A DNA stretch of 64,000 nt from Armatimonadota bacterium. GTDB taxonomy: Bacteria > Armatimonadota > Fimbriimonadia > Fimbriimonadales > Fimbriimonadaceae. The notes below the pieces were generated by a model, which did not search any database, was not told the DNA's origin, and saw nothing but the letters and a program-made list of their open reading frames with translations. Positions 25,721-35,533 of this stretch are shown piece after piece (positions within the stretch are counted from its first letter, which is position 1; every line of letters starts with the position of its first letter). Where the stretch lies: the NCBI GenBank assembly GCA_018268375.1, contig JAFDWS010000001.1, positions 377,375-441,374 on the forward strand, given 5' to 3'. The translations under genes were made by a program, and so were the position numbers.

Positions 25721-26761
25721 TTGCGAGTCAGCGTCATTGTCGTCAGTTTCAATACTCGAGACCTGCTGCGGCGCTGCTTGAGGTCGCTTGCGGAAGTTGA
25801 CGAGGTCATTGTCGTCGACAACGCATCGAAAGACGGCTCCGCGGAAATGGTAGCCACCGAGTTTCCGAGCGTCAAGCTGATTGAGAACGACACCAACGTT
25901 GGGTTCGGTGCCGCCAACAACAAAGGTCTCAGCTCAATGACGGGCGATGTGGCGCTGCTGCTCAACAGCGACGCCTTCGCGACGCCTGGGGCGGTAAAGA
26001 AACTGGCTGCCGTCATGGAGGACAAGACCGTCATCGCTTGCGGTGGCCGGCTTGTGAACGCCTCTGCAGCCGAAGATCCTGCGACTCTGAATTACGAGGA
26101 GTACATCCGGGGCCTTACCGAGGGCCGCGGATTGATCGGTACGGAGGAAAGCCTGCGTAGGCGATGGCGAGAGTCCCGCGACCTCTCCACGCAGAACTCT
26201 TGTGCCAACCGTCTGACGATCTGGGCGGTGTTCTGCGAGCAGACTGGGCTCGAAAAGCTCTGGCCAGGCTCAGCGTTTCTCTCGCCGTATTGGACCACGC
26301 GCAAAATCCTCGGGCGCCATGTGGGCGAAGAGAGCCACGACGTTGAGCAAGTGATGGGTGCGTGCCTCATGATGCGACCAAAGGAGCGCTTCGACGAGCG
26401 GTTCTTCCTCTACTGTGAAGACACCGAGCTTTGCTTGAGACTCAGGAGTCACGGTCGCGTCCTCTATGTGCCCGACGCTCTCTTCGGGCATGAACTGGGC
26501 GCCTCGAGCGCTGGGACGCGCTGGCAATCGGTCGCGCGTTACAACCGTGGTAAGGAACTGTACTTCGCGATCCATGGGGGTGCTCCAGCGATGGTAGTGT
26601 GCTGGGTGCTGGATCGGTTGGGAGCGCTCCTCAGATTCCTCGGCGCAGGCCTGCTGGCGGTGGCGACTCTCGGGCTCAAGAGTTCCTTTAGGAGGAAAGC
26701 CTCCATCTTCGCACGGGTCTTCTTCGCACCTGTTGCCGGCCCTGGACGACCTGACGCGTGA
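25721..26761 (+). CDS. Family 2 glycosyltransferase (rhamnosyltransferase-like)
   Basis: This 346-residue GT-A fold enzyme starts at a TTG (MRVSVIVVSFNTRDLLRRCL). It shows VDEVIVVDNASKDGS, NVGFGAANNKGL, LLLNSDAFATPGA (DXD-like) and the later MGACLMMRPKERFDERFFLYCEDTE split over adjacent segments, typical of WcaA/RfbF-type enzymes. An insertion of about 75 residues lies in the middle, between ACGGRLVNA and the VMGACL block. A hydrophobic segment near the C-terminus (LGALLRFLGAGLLAVATLG) suggests membrane association. It converges on the O-antigen type ABC exporter genes, so it probably builds surface polysaccharide. Confidence 0.9.
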   Translation: MRVSVIVVSFNTRDLLRRCLRSLAEVDEVIVVDNASKDGSAEMVATEFPSVKLIENDTNVGFGAANNKGLSSMTGDVALLLNSDAFATPGAVKKLAAVMEDKTVIACGGRLVNASAAEDPATLNYEEYIRGLTEGRGLIGTEESLRRRWRESRDLSTQNSCANRLTIWAVFCEQTGLEKLWPGSAFLSPYWTTRKILGRHVGEESHDVEQVMGACLMMRPKERFDERFFLYCEDTELCLRLRSHGRVLYVPDALFGHELGASSAGTRWQSVARYNRGKELYFAIHGGAPAMVVCWVLDRLGALLRFLGAGLLAVATLGLKSSFRRKASIFARVFFAPVAGPGRPDA

Positions 26762-26782
26762 CTGCGAGCCCTGAAAAGAGAA

Positions 26783-27508
26783 CTATCCGGACTCGTACGC
26801 CCTGATCACCGCATCAGGCTCTCCGTCCATTTCGATTTGACCGTCCTTGAGCCAGACCACGCGATCAGCGACGCGGCGAACAGCCTCCATGTTGTGGGAA
26901 ACGAACAGGATCGTGCCGCCCGAAGCTTTGAAGGACTCGATGTGCTTGTAGCACTTTTGCTCAAAGGCGAAGTCGCCTACCGCAAGCACCTCGTCCACGA
27001 TGAGGACCTCAGCATCGACGTGAATGGCCACTGAGAAGCCGAGCCGGGCCAGCATGCCACTCGAATACGTCCGGACGGGAGAATCAATGTGGTGGGCCAA
27101 TTCGGCGAACTCTACGATGGCGTCTGTCCGCGCCATAGCTTCCTTTCTTGTCAGACCGAGGATCATGCCGTTGAACAAGATGTTCTCAAGCCCAGTCAGG
27201 TCAGGGTGGAAGCCAGCCCCCAATTCGAGGAGCGGCGCCAACCGCCCTTTCACCTCGACCGTGCCCGAAGTGGGTTTGTAGACCCTTGCCAAGAGCGAGA
27301 GGAGGGTGCTCTTTCCCGCACCATTGCGGCCAACGACGGCCATGCACTGACCTTGAGTGACGACAAAATCAAGGCCTCTCAGCACTTGCAGGTGCTCCAA
27401 TTGGCGTCGCTTCCACCAAAGTGCCAACGTCTTCAATGAGCCGACCCCGCTGTGCGAGAGCAAGAACTCTTTCTGGAGACCCGAGACAAGGATCGCCGCT
27501 TCGCTCAT
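26783..27508 (-). CDS. Polysaccharide ABC exporter ATP-binding protein (Wzt/TagH type)
   Basis: I start this 241-residue protein at the ATG at 27508 (MSEAAILVSGLQKEF), which overlaps the permease stop in ATGA. A longer frame upstream is non-coding. It has Walker A (VGRNGAGKST), the polysaccharide-exporter Gly-rich segment LLELGAGFHPDLTGLENI, signature TYSSGMLARLGFSVA, Walker B VLIVDEVLAVGD and the switch His in LFVSHNM. It lacks the C-terminal carbohydrate-binding domain of some Wzt proteins, so export is probably not end-group gated. It energises export of an undecaprenyl-linked glycan together with the permease. Confidence 0.94.
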   Translation of the reverse strand: MSEAAILVSGLQKEFLLSHSGVGSLKTLALWWKRRQLEHLQVLRGLDFVVTQGQCMAVVGRNGAGKSTLLSLLARVYKPTSGTVEVKGRLAPLLELGAGFHPDLTGLENILFNGMILGLTRKEAMARTDAIVEFAELAHHIDSPVRTYSSGMLARLGFSVAIHVDAEVLIVDEVLAVGDFAFEQKCYKHIESFKASGGTILFVSHNMEAVRRVADRVVWLKDGQIEMDGEPDAVIRAYESG

Positions 27509-28362
27509 GGCCGCTCGACGAACCTCCACTTCATGCGGTTGAACAGCCAGTATCCGAAGACAAGAATGCCGATCGACGTCAGGAGGGTGACGAGGAAAAG
27601 CGCCCAGTTCTGCGGGACAGGATCGACCAACTTCCCTGCTACGTCGATCTTGCCTGGCTGCACCAGTGTCTTCTTGTAGGTCGTAGCGAGTTCTGCTACG
27701 GGGTTCAAGTGGTACGCGTAATAGAGCCAGAGATTGCCCCAGCCCTTCATCGCGTAGTAGACGTTCTCGCTGAAATACATGATCGGCGTCAGGAAGAACG
27801 CCAGGTACAGCAGGACGCCAATGATGTACTTGACGTCTTCGTAAAACACGTTCAGGGCCGAGATAATAAACGCCATACCGAGCGTGAGGGCAAGTGAGAC
27901 TCCTAGGAGAACGGGCAAGAACGCGATGCGCCACGTGAAAGGCGCCTGTTGGAAGGCGCTGGCCGCCCATACAACAAAGAGGTAACAGAAGAAGACGCAA
28001 AGGGCGAGTAGGTAGTGGACGAAGTTGGCGAGGATCGAGGCGAGAGGGAGGATCTCGCGCGGGAAGTACACCTTCTTGATCACGGGCAGGGCGACGATCA
28101 CGGACTGAGCCGAGTCCATCAGCGCCAGATTGAAGAACATGAACGGCAGATAAGCGGCGAGCACGTAGGCCGAGTAATTGGGCGTGTCGTTCTTCAGGAA
28201 GACCTTGAACACAAGGGTCATGACCACAACAGTCATGAGCGGAGTGAGGAGCGACCAAAAGAAGCCCAGGAAGCTGTTCTTGTAGCGGATGCGCAGCTCG
28301 CGCTCGACCATTGCCCACAGCAGCTCTCGGAACCGCCAGAGCTCTTTAAGATCAGCGCGCAT
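27505..28362 (-). CDS. Polysaccharide ABC exporter permease (Wzm/TagG type)
   Basis: This 285-residue integral membrane protein has six predicted helices. The family N-terminus is ELWRFRELLWAMVERELRIRYKNSFLGFFWSLLTPL, here broken over residues about 7-42. An amphipathic helix with YFPREILPLASI follows, then late helices VLLYLAFFLTPIMYF and FLVTLLTSIGILVFGYWLF. All are typical ABC-2 polysaccharide permease features. It is coupled to the ATPase gene and preceded by the FKBP-like gene 13 bases upstream. With the GT2 gene it forms a surface-glycan locus. Confidence 0.94.
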   Translation of the reverse strand: MRADLKELWRFRELLWAMVERELRIRYKNSFLGFFWSLLTPLMTVVVMTLVFKVFLKNDTPNYSAYVLAAYLPFMFFNLALMDSAQSVIVALPVIKKVYFPREILPLASILANFVHYLLALCVFFCYLFVVWAASAFQQAPFTWRIAFLPVLLGVSLALTLGMAFIISALNVFYEDVKYIIGVLLYLAFFLTPIMYFSENVYYAMKGWGNLWLYYAYHLNPVAELATTYKKTLVQPGKIDVAGKLVDPVPQNWALFLVTLLTSIGILVFGYWLFNRMKWRFVERP

Positions 28363-28375
28363 GTCGTAACAAATC

Positions 28376-28726
28376 TTAGCTCGGAGACTCGACCTTCAGC
28401 AGCCGCACGGTCACCGTCATGGCTGAGTTCACAGGGCCCTGCTTTTTGCCAGACGCGTTCATCGTTGTCACTCTCACCTTGCGGACGCCGCCTTCTTTCA
28501 TCCCAAGCAAAGCGCCTTGCCAGTTGCCACTGGCGTCAGGCGAGACCTCGAACTGAAGGGGCAAGCCGCGCTTGTCGGTGTCAACAATGATCTTTCCTGC
28601 GGTGTTCCGCGCGATGATGTGCACGGTCACGATATCGCCTGAAGCAACGGCACGTCCCAGCCCCGCCCGCATGTCCGTAGCCGTGACGCTTGTGTCTGGG
28701 ACTGGTGAAAACACGGGCAGGAGCAT
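28376..28726 (-). CDS. Small FKBP-like peptidyl-prolyl isomerase domain protein
   Basis: I start this at the ATG at 28726, which gives 116 residues. Further upstream the frame runs into the phoU gene. The core GDIVTVHIIARNTAGKIIVDT, followed by LQFEVSPDASGNWQGALLGMKEGGVRKVRV, matches the FKBP layout ('GD.V.V.Y.g...dG..fdss' then 'v..G...al.gMk.Gg.r.v.ip'). Several active-site aromatics of FKBP are missing, so isomerase activity is uncertain and a chaperone-like role is possible. It is the first gene before the exporter pair. Confidence 0.75.
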   Translation of the reverse strand: MLLPVFSPVPDTSVTATDMRAGLGRAVASGDIVTVHIIARNTAGKIIVDTDKRGLPLQFEVSPDASGNWQGALLGMKEGGVRKVRVTTMNASGKKQGPVNSAMTVTVRLLKVESPS

Positions 28727-28764
28727 AGCCAGAATTCTGGACGTTCCGGGCCCCAAAAAGGAAT

Positions 28765-29457
28765 CTAGACGACTTCTTCGTCCCGCGGTGCGATGCTGCC
28801 GGTGACCATAAAGTAGCACCGCTCCGCAATGTTCAAGGCGTGGTCCGCAATCCGCTCGATGTGGTGCACGGCAAGGAGCAACCATCCGGCCGAGACGACG
28901 TCGCTGGGATCCTTGATCATATGGTCGAAGACCTGGTTGCGGATCGTTCGGTACAGGTCGTCGACACGGTCTTCGAGCTTTTGGACCTCATGGATCTGCT
29001 CCGCTTCTTTTTTGACGAACATTTGGGTTGCATGCCGGATCATTTGGCGCGTGACGTTGGCCATGAGTGGAATGTCGACGTAGTTCGCATTACCCATCTC
29101 GCGCTCAAGCTTCAAGCAAATCTTCGCGATGTCGACGGCAAGGTCTCCGATCCTTTCAATGTCGGTAATGATCTTGATCACGGAGCCGATCTCACGAAGG
29201 TCGCTGGCGATGGGCTGCTGGAGCGCGAGAAGGCGCAGGCACTTCTGTTCCAACATGAGTTCGAGGATGTCGACCTCGTCGTCGTCGCTCAGAACTTCTC
29301 GGGCAAGGCCTGTGTCCAAGCGTTGAAGGGCGTCGACGGCCCTTGTGACCATCGATTCGGACCTGCTGGCCATATCCAGCACGCCTTCTTCTAACTCGCC
29401 CATCTCACGGGTGTAGAGGGGCCTTCCTTCTTGCGACTGTTCCATTCCCGTGGTCAT
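28765..29457 (-). CDS. phoU: Phosphate signalling protein PhoU
   Basis: This 230-residue, all-helical protein is made of two PhoU repeats with metal-binding acidic signatures: ...IKIITDIERIGDLAVDIAK in the first and LAVHHIERIADHALNIAER in the second. An N-terminal helical pair contains VTRAVDALQRLD. PhoU restrains the Pst transporter/PhoR sensor in most bacteria. No pst genes lie nearby, so it is separated from its usual partners. The gene is 38 bases upstream of the FKBP-like ORF. Confidence 0.95.
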   Translation of the reverse strand: MTTGMEQSQEGRPLYTREMGELEEGVLDMASRSESMVTRAVDALQRLDTGLAREVLSDDDEVDILELMLEQKCLRLLALQQPIASDLREIGSVIKIITDIERIGDLAVDIAKICLKLEREMGNANYVDIPLMANVTRQMIRHATQMFVKKEAEQIHEVQKLEDRVDDLYRTIRNQVFDHMIKDPSDVVSAGWLLLAVHHIERIADHALNIAERCYFMVTGSIAPRDEEVV

Positions 29458-29515
29458 TTCAACGCTGGCCTGCCCTTTTTAGACGACAAACCGTTCCGTG
29501 GTGATTCTTATGACG

Positions 29516-30424
29516 TTACTCGATAGGAAATCGGCAGAGGGCAACTTGGGCCCCGCGATCGATCGGTGGCACCTTTTCCGCGCGGCAGATGTCCTCGACC
29601 CGTGGGCAACGACCGGCAAAACGGCACCCGATACCCAGAGACCGAGGATCGGGTACTTCTCCCTCCGCTGGGTCGGGCAAGTGGCCGAGGCGATCGAGAG
29701 TCGGTGCTGACGCCATAAGCGCAGCCGTATAAGGGTGCATAGGCCGGTTAAAGACGTCTTCCGTGGGGCCGAACTCGACAATCTGGCCGACGTACATGAC
29801 AGCCACGCGATCGGCAAGAAACCGGACGGTCGTCAAGTCGTGCGAAATGTAGAGGAACGCACAGCCGATGCTGGCTTGCAGGTCACGCAAGAGATTGAGG
29901 ACTTGTGCCTGCATGCTGAGATCGAGGGCAGCGGTCGGTTCGTCACAGATGACCAAGGGCGGCCTCAGGGCGAGAGCCCGGCCGATCGCGACCCTTTGGC
30001 GCTGCCCTCCGCTCAATTGGTGGGGATAGCGCTCGGCCATGCCTTCATCCAGGCCGACGTCTCGCAGAACTTGGCCGACGTTTTCGTTGCTCCGGGCGAG
30101 GGAGACTGGCTCCTTGACGATGTCCTTGATCCGCCAGCGAGGATCGAGGCTGGCAAAAGGGTCTTGCCAAACCATGCCGACCGTCGCTGCCTGACCTGCC
30201 TTCACGCCGTCTACGGGTTTACCGTCGAGCGTGATCGAGCCCGAGTCGAGGCGCTGCAAGCCGAGCACACTTCTCGCTAGGGTGGTCTTCCCGCATCCCG
30301 ATTCGCCAACGACGGCAATCGTTTCACCCTTCTCGACGTTCAGTGACACGTCGTCAAGTGCCCGAATCCTGCCGTCGCCAGCCCGAAAACTGACGACAGC
30401 GTTCCTCACCTCAAGCAAGCTCAA
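29516..30424 (-). CDS. Oligopeptide/dipeptide ABC transporter ATP-binding protein
   Basis: This 302-residue protein is OppF/DppF-like. It has Walker A GESGCGKTT, Q-loop MVWQDPFASLDPRWRI, signature LSGGQRQRVAIGRALA, Walker B LVICDEPTAALD, and the OppF C-terminal Cys motif (GCRFAGRCPRVEDICR). The start is a TTG at 30424 that overlaps the nadK stop as TTGA. AAGGAGG lies 7 bases upstream, much better supported than the ATG at 30454. No permease or second ATPase is adjacent. A matching SBP lies at 36303-37904. Confidence 0.92.
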   Translation of the reverse strand: MSLLEVRNAVVSFRAGDGRIRALDDVSLNVEKGETIAVVGESGCGKTTLARSVLGLQRLDSGSITLDGKPVDGVKAGQAATVGMVWQDPFASLDPRWRIKDIVKEPVSLARSNENVGQVLRDVGLDEGMAERYPHQLSGGQRQRVAIGRALALRPPLVICDEPTAALDLSMQAQVLNLLRDLQASIGCAFLYISHDLTTVRFLADRVAVMYVGQIVEFGPTEDVFNRPMHPYTAALMASAPTLDRLGHLPDPAEGEVPDPRSLGIGCRFAGRCPRVEDICRAEKVPPIDRGAQVALCRFPIE

Positions 30425-31281
30425 GGTTCGTCCTCCTTGCGCCCCTGGCTCCACTGGAGCCTCTCACTGAGCTTGTCGAGGAAGTCGTTTTCATCAATGC
30501 ACACGAGCCTTGTCTTGCGGGGCGACCGAGTCACGCGCACCATGTCCCCGCTCAAGAGGTGGAGGCGGCTTTGACCATCACAAGACAGGACAGCGTCCCC
30601 CCGCGTTTCGATGCGGATTTCGACGAGCGCGTCAGGCGCCAGAACAAGCGGTCTTGCGGAAAGAGTGTGAGGCATGATCGCCGTGATGAGGATGGCCTCC
30701 ATCGAGGGATCAACGACTGGGCCACCGGCAGAAAGCGAGTACGCAGTCGAACCGGTGGGCGTCGACACCATGACGCCGTCGGCCGGATAGCGCGACAGTT
30801 GTCGCCCGTTCACTCTTGTGTCGAACGTGAGCATCCGCGTGGTCGCCGACCTTTGGACGGCCGACTCGTTCAAAGAGTGGAGCGTGGCAACGATGCGGTC
30901 TTCCCGCACGAGCTCCGTCTGGATCATCATCCGGTCGACGATCTTGGCTTGCCCATCCACGAACTGGCTGAGAGCCGCGCCCGTCTCTTCTGGTTTGACT
31001 TGCGTGACAAAGCCGAACCTGCCATAGTAAACACCGAGCACCGGGGTGCCCGTTGCTGCGCACATGTGCGCAGCCCGGATGAGCGTCCCGTCGCCACCAA
31101 AGGTGATCATCAGGTCGGCGGACGCAAGGGTGTCCGGCCCTTGTGGTTCCACGCCCAGGGTTGCGGCCCCTTCACGGTCAGAGCCGACTATGAATTCGCG
31201 GGCGAGCAACCACTCTGCCGTCGCCTTTGCCGCGCGGATCGCGTCTGGGCGGTACAGATTGACAATGAGATTGACCCGCAC
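30421..31281 (-). CDS. nadK: NAD kinase
   Basis: This 286-residue enzyme phosphorylates NAD to NADP. The GGDGT motif is at residues 62-66 (MITFGGDGTLIRAAH). The region after it reads VYYGRFGFVTQV, a variant of the usual G.LGFLT. The catalytic/NAD loop DGVMVSTPTGSTAYSLSAGGPVV is intact, as is the late TPI-type segment (IMPHTLSARPLVL). It is coupled to oppF downstream (TTGA overlap) and starts 3 bases after the stop of the TPR gene. Confidence 0.95.
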   Translation of the reverse strand: MRVNLIVNLYRPDAIRAAKATAEWLLAREFIVGSDREGAATLGVEPQGPDTLASADLMITFGGDGTLIRAAHMCAATGTPVLGVYYGRFGFVTQVKPEETGAALSQFVDGQAKIVDRMMIQTELVREDRIVATLHSLNESAVQRSATTRMLTFDTRVNGRQLSRYPADGVMVSTPTGSTAYSLSAGGPVVDPSMEAILITAIMPHTLSARPLVLAPDALVEIRIETRGDAVLSCDGQSRLHLLSGDMVRVTRSPRKTRLVCIDENDFLDKLSERLQWSQGRKEDEP

Positions 31282-31284
31282 AGG

Positions 31285-33183
31285 TCAATTCTTCACTGTC
31301 GCCTTCAGTCTCTGCAAGTTTTTCTTGGCAAGATCGAAGTTGGGGTCCAACTTCAGGGCCCGCTCAAGGGTCGCGATAGCTTGAGCGACCTTGTTCTGGC
31401 GCTCGAGCGAGACGGCCAAGTTGTTGTAAGAGACCAAGTACTTGGGATTGGCGTCGATGGCAGCCTGGAAGGTCTTCTGAGCTTCGTTGTTCTTGCCTTG
31501 GCGAAGGCTCCACAGCCCAAGGCCGTTCAAAACTTGAGCGTCGTTTGGGCGCTCCTTCGCGGCGATGAGGAAGTGGTTGTGGGCTTCGTCGTACTTCGCA
31601 TCGGCCCAGAGGCAGTTGGCAAGATTCAATCGGACGTCAGTCCGTGACGGTGCGGCGCGCAAAACGGTCTTCCAAAGTTCGACGGCCTCGGCGGGCCTGC
31701 CTGCTCGGTAGTAGACCGCTGCGAGATTGACCTTTGCGTCCAAACTTGATCCGTTCATGCCCGCCACTTTCTCGAACAAAGGCAACGCACCTTCGTAGTC
31801 TCCTTTGCCGAGCATGATGAGCGCGAGGTTCTGGTTCGCGTCCATGTCGTCGGGCTTGATCTCCAAGACTTTCTTGTAGCAGTCGACAGCGCCGTCTTTG
31901 TCCCCGAGGTCCTCCTTCATCACGCCCAAGTTGAAATAGAGGTCTGCCTTGTTCTGAACGTGGTCGGCGACCCTCTCAAGGAGGTTGACGGCTTCGCGCT
32001 TGCGTCCTGCCCGGGCGTACATCTCGCCCAAGACGAACTGCATGTCGGGGTCGTCGTCGCCAAGCTGGACGGCCCTTTCGAGGAACGGCACTGCTTTGGC
32101 CTCCATCTTCGCAGCGGCATAAGCGACGCCTGCGTTGTGGGCAAAGACTTTGTTCTTCGGATCAGCAAGCGAAGCCTTCGCGTAGGTGTCGCCAGCCATG
32201 GCAAACCGACCTTGCATCTCATAAGCGCGGCCCAAGTTATTGAGGGCAAAGGGCTCGCCTGGCTTACGCTTCAGAGCCGCCTCGTTCGCTGCCACAGCCT
32301 CGTCAGCCCGTCCTTTCTTGATCGCAATGTAGCCCAGGTTGTACCAAGGTTCGTAGAGATTGGGGTCGAGGGCGACCATTTGGCGGTAGCAATCGGCGGC
32401 CTTGTCGTCTTCTCCCTGTGCCGAATACGCGTAAGCCAAGTTGTTCAGGACCTCAAGGTCTGTCTCGCGCAACGAGTGGGCTCTTTGGAGGTAATCAGCT
32501 GCCTTGGGGTAGTCCTTCGCCTGAATGGCAGCAAAGCCCAGCCAAGACAAGGCCATGACCTGAGACTCGGCGTCGGGGTTCATGGCAAGCAACTGCTCAT
32601 ACGTCGCTTGGGCCTTTGCGGCTTGGTTGGCCCTCTGGTAAGTGGAGGCAAGATTGATGACGATCGTCTTGTCCTCGGGCGCTGCCTTGTGAGCCTCTTC
32701 AAAGAAGCCGATCGCGGCATTCAGGTCGTTCCTGGCCACTGACATGAGCCCGAGTTTAGAGAGCACGGCGGCGTCGCCCGGCTTCATTTGATTGAGCGCG
32801 GTGTACGCGTCCTGCGCGCCAGCGGTGTCGCCAGCCTTGTCGCAGGCAACCGCAAGGTTCGTCAAAGCTTTAACGTCTTTGGGATCTGCAGCGTGGGCCT
32901 TGCGCAGCGGAGCGATCGCGGCGCTGTTATCGCCCTGGGACATGTACAAGAAGCCCAGCCAAGCGTTGACATGAAAGTTTCCGGGTTCGGCCGCTTCCAG
33001 GGCCTTGAGCGACGAGATCGCCCCGGTCGTGTCTTTGTTCTCCGTGTATTGCTTGATGGCTGAGACGACCTTTTGCATGAAGGCCCGAGAAGCCTTAGGC
33101 TCCTTCGGCTGGTCTTGCGCGAAGCCAGATTGGCTCGCTAAGACGACTGCCAGGAGTGTTGCCGCGAAAAATGCTTTCTTCAT
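31285..33183 (-). CDS. Secreted tetratricopeptide-repeat protein
   Basis: This 632-residue protein starts at the ATG at 33183 (MKKAFFAATLLAVVLASQSGFAQ). AAGGG lies 7 bases upstream. After the signal peptide it is built almost entirely of TPR units (for example AEPGNFHVNAWLGFLYMSQG, DPNLYEPWYNLGYIAIKKGR, DGAVDCYKKVLEIKPDDMDA), at least a dozen of them. It should form a periplasmic superhelical scaffold for protein contacts. It is first of the TPR-nadK-oppF set, with 106 bases to purL upstream that hold no further gene. Confidence 0.92.
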   Translation of the reverse strand: MKKAFFAATLLAVVLASQSGFAQDQPKEPKASRAFMQKVVSAIKQYTENKDTTGAISSLKALEAAEPGNFHVNAWLGFLYMSQGDNSAAIAPLRKAHAADPKDVKALTNLAVACDKAGDTAGAQDAYTALNQMKPGDAAVLSKLGLMSVARNDLNAAIGFFEEAHKAAPEDKTIVINLASTYQRANQAAKAQATYEQLLAMNPDAESQVMALSWLGFAAIQAKDYPKAADYLQRAHSLRETDLEVLNNLAYAYSAQGEDDKAADCYRQMVALDPNLYEPWYNLGYIAIKKGRADEAVAANEAALKRKPGEPFALNNLGRAYEMQGRFAMAGDTYAKASLADPKNKVFAHNAGVAYAAAKMEAKAVPFLERAVQLGDDDPDMQFVLGEMYARAGRKREAVNLLERVADHVQNKADLYFNLGVMKEDLGDKDGAVDCYKKVLEIKPDDMDANQNLALIMLGKGDYEGALPLFEKVAGMNGSSLDAKVNLAAVYYRAGRPAEAVELWKTVLRAAPSRTDVRLNLANCLWADAKYDEAHNHFLIAAKERPNDAQVLNGLGLWSLRQGKNNEAQKTFQAAIDANPKYLVSYNNLAVSLERQNKVAQAIATLERALKLDPNFDLAKKNLQRLKATVKN

Positions 33184-33289
33184 GCCCGAACCCTTCTCAA
33201 ACGATATCACGAGTGACGCAAAACCCGTTCCACAAGTCGGTGAACGACACAAGAGTCCTCTCCAAACCCGCTAAAACTCCCGTTAGTCA

Positions 33290-35533
33290 CTAACCGGCAG
33301 CGAATCCCGTCAGACCTTCATTGTAGCACTTGGCCAGCCCCGCGACGTTTGCTTCGAGCAGTAGCTTTGCGCCGCAGGACACCGTCAGTTTGCCGGCACT
33401 GGTCGTTGCGCCGATCCGGTCAAGCCGCAAACCCTGCCTGTCCGCACTCTTTAGGGTGTTGGGATCGTTTGTAGCCACGATCACCAGTCCGGGCAGCTCG
33501 CCAAAGAGCCACGAGTCGTCTCGGGGACCCAAACCGAGGTCCATAGGCAGGTCGATCTCAGCGCCCATGCCACGTGACATCAACATCTCGGCCAGGGCGA
33601 AAGCGATGCCGCCCTCTGAGACATCGTGAGCCGCCATGATCAGCCCCTTTTCAACCCAGTCAGCGAGGATGTTGCAAAGCGTCTGCTCGGAGCCAAGGGA
33701 GGGCGCCACCGGCCTTCCGTCCTCGACGCCATGGACTTCGGCCAGATAGGAGCTGGCCCCAAGCCCTTGCTGGCGGCCCGCATCGCTTCTGTACCAAAGC
33801 AGGAAGAGGTCGCAGGGGTGTGCGACGTCCATTCCGATCCTTGCCTCAGCGTCTTCGAGAACGCCCATCATGCCGATCAGTGGAGTCGGGAGAACCTCGC
33901 CCAGGTCGCTTTCGTTGTAGAAACTCACGTTGCCGCTGACAACGGGAGTCCCCAGGGTCTCTGCAGCGTCCGCTATGCCCTTGACGGCCCGCTCGAACTG
34001 CCAGTAGACGTGGGGTTGCTTTGGGCTCCCAAAGTTGAGGCCGTCCGTGATTGCCCGGGGTCTGGCACCGGTACAAGCGACGTTGCGCGCTGCTTCAGCG
34101 ACGGCGAGCTGGCCGCCGACGTAAGGATCGAAGTACACCCACCGGGCATTCCCGTCAATCTTGAGGGAGACGCCTCGCTTCGTCCCTCGTAAGGCGAGGA
34201 CGGCGGCGTCGCCTGCGCCTGAAACAAGCGTAGTCTGGGTTTGCACCTGTTGGTCGTATTGCTGGAAAACCCACCTCTTGGATGCAAGGCTCGGCGCTGA
34301 GAGCAACGTTCGTAGCGCCTGCTCAGGGTCGGCGACAGGCACATCGTCAAGTGTAAAGTCGGTGGCTTGCCGAAAATACGGAGGCTCTTCGATGGGTAGA
34401 CGATAAGTCGGGCAAGCATCGGTGAAAGCCTTGCTCGGCGCGTCTACCTCCACCTTTCCATGGCGCCAGACTCTCACATGGCCATCGCCCGTCACTCGAC
34501 CGATGACGACGGCATGGAGGCCCCATTTCTTGAAGACCGCGATCACCTCGTGTTCTCTCCCTTGGTGGGCGACGCAGAGCATTCGCTCCTGACTTTCGCT
34601 CAACATCAGCTCATAGGCGGACATCGAGGTGTCGCGCATGGGCACTAGGTCAAGATCGATCTCCATGCCGACTCCGCCCTTGCTCGACATTTCGGTGGTG
34701 GAACAGGTAAGTCCCGCCGCACCCATGTCCTGGATGGACTGAATGGCCCCGGTCTGCAGGGCCTCCAGCGTGGCTTCGATCAAGAGTTTTTCAGCAAAGG
34801 GGTCGCCGATCTGAACGTTCGGACGCTTCGCGTCGGAATCTTCGCCAAGAACCTCACTGGCGAAACTTGCTCCGTGGATGCCGTCCTTGCCAGTGGACGA
34901 TCCAAGGTAGATCACGGGGTTTCCTAACCCGGCGGCGCCAGCGGTCGTGACCTCCTCGGTCTTGACCAATCCGACACACATGGCGTTCACGAGCGGGTTG
35001 CCAGAGTAGCGCGGGTGGAAGGCGACCTCTCCGGCGACCGTCGGCACACCGACGCAGTTCCCGTAGCCAGCGATTCCTGCGACGACGTGCTCGAACAGGT
35101 ATCGGTTCCGCTGAACGACCTCGCCGTCACCGTTGATCGGGCCAAACCGCAAAGAATTGAGGCATGCGACCGGGCGAGCCCCCATGGTGAAGATGTCGCG
35201 AATGATCCCACCGACGCCCGTCGCCGCCCCCTGGTACGGTTCGACCGCCGAAGGGTGGTTGTGGGACTCGACCTTCATCGCAATCCCGAGGCCGTCGCCG
35301 ATGGGAACGATCCCAGCGTTCTCCAGGCCGTCGCCCTCGACTGCCTCCTTGTACTTCTTGAAGGAGGCCAAGACCTCCTTCGAGCACTTGTAGGAGCAGT
35401 GCTCGCTCCACTGGACTGAGAACATTCCAAGCTCCGTCTGGCTCGGATCCCGGCCCAAGAGTCCACAGATCAGGTCGTATTCCTCGCGCGTGAGACCAAG
35501 CGAGAGGTATACGTCTGGCGTGATGGTGGGCAT
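33290..35533 (-). CDS. purL: Phosphoribosylformylglycinamidine synthase subunit PurL
   Basis: This 747-residue small-type PurL catalyses the ATP-dependent FGAR to FGAM step with PurQ and PurS. Motifs include the N-terminal [29 protein letters not shown] region (given here as the stretch near residues 20-50), [37 protein letters not shown], and C-terminal [17 protein letters not shown] start it at the ATG at 35533 because the extra N-terminal residues of the longer frame are not conserved. No purS or purQ is adjacent. Its 5' end overlaps the divergent lipoprotein gene by about 11 bases. Confidence 0.96.
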   Translation of the reverse strand: MPTITPDVYLSLGLTREEYDLICGLLGRDPSQTELGMFSVQWSEHCSYKCSKEVLASFKKYKEAVEGDGLENAGIVPIGDGLGIAMKVESHNHPSAVEPYQGAATGVGGIIRDIFTMGARPVACLNSLRFGPINGDGEVVQRNRYLFEHVVAGIAGYGNCVGVPTVAGEVAFHPRYSGNPLVNAMCVGLVKTEEVTTAGAAGLGNPVIYLGSSTGKDGIHGASFASEVLGEDSDAKRPNVQIGDPFAEKLLIEATLEALQTGAIQSIQDMGAAGLTCSTTEMSSKGGVGMEIDLDLVPMRDTSMSAYELMLSESQERMLCVAHQGREHEVIAVFKKWGLHAVVIGRVTGDGHVRVWRHGKVEVDAPSKAFTDACPTYRLPIEEPPYFRQATDFTLDDVPVADPEQALRTLLSAPSLASKRWVFQQYDQQVQTQTTLVSGAGDAAVLALRGTKRGVSLKIDGNARWVYFDPYVGGQLAVAEAARNVACTGARPRAITDGLNFGSPKQPHVYWQFERAVKGIADAAETLGTPVVSGNVSFYNESDLGEVLPTPLIGMMGVLEDAEARIGMDVAHPCDLFLLWYRSDAGRQQGLGASSYLAEVHGVEDGRPVAPSLGSEQTLCNILADWVEKGLIMAAHDVSEGGIAFALAEMLMSRGMGAEIDLPMDLGLGPRDDSWLFGELPGLVIVATNDPNTLKSADRQGLRLDRIGATTSAGKLTVSCGAKLLLEANVAGLAKCYNEGLTGFAAG

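Noticed and set aside
26783-28318. 511-residue reading of the ABC ATPase
   Set aside because: The N-terminal 270 residues are an out-of-frame shadow of the permease. The ATPase starts at 27508.
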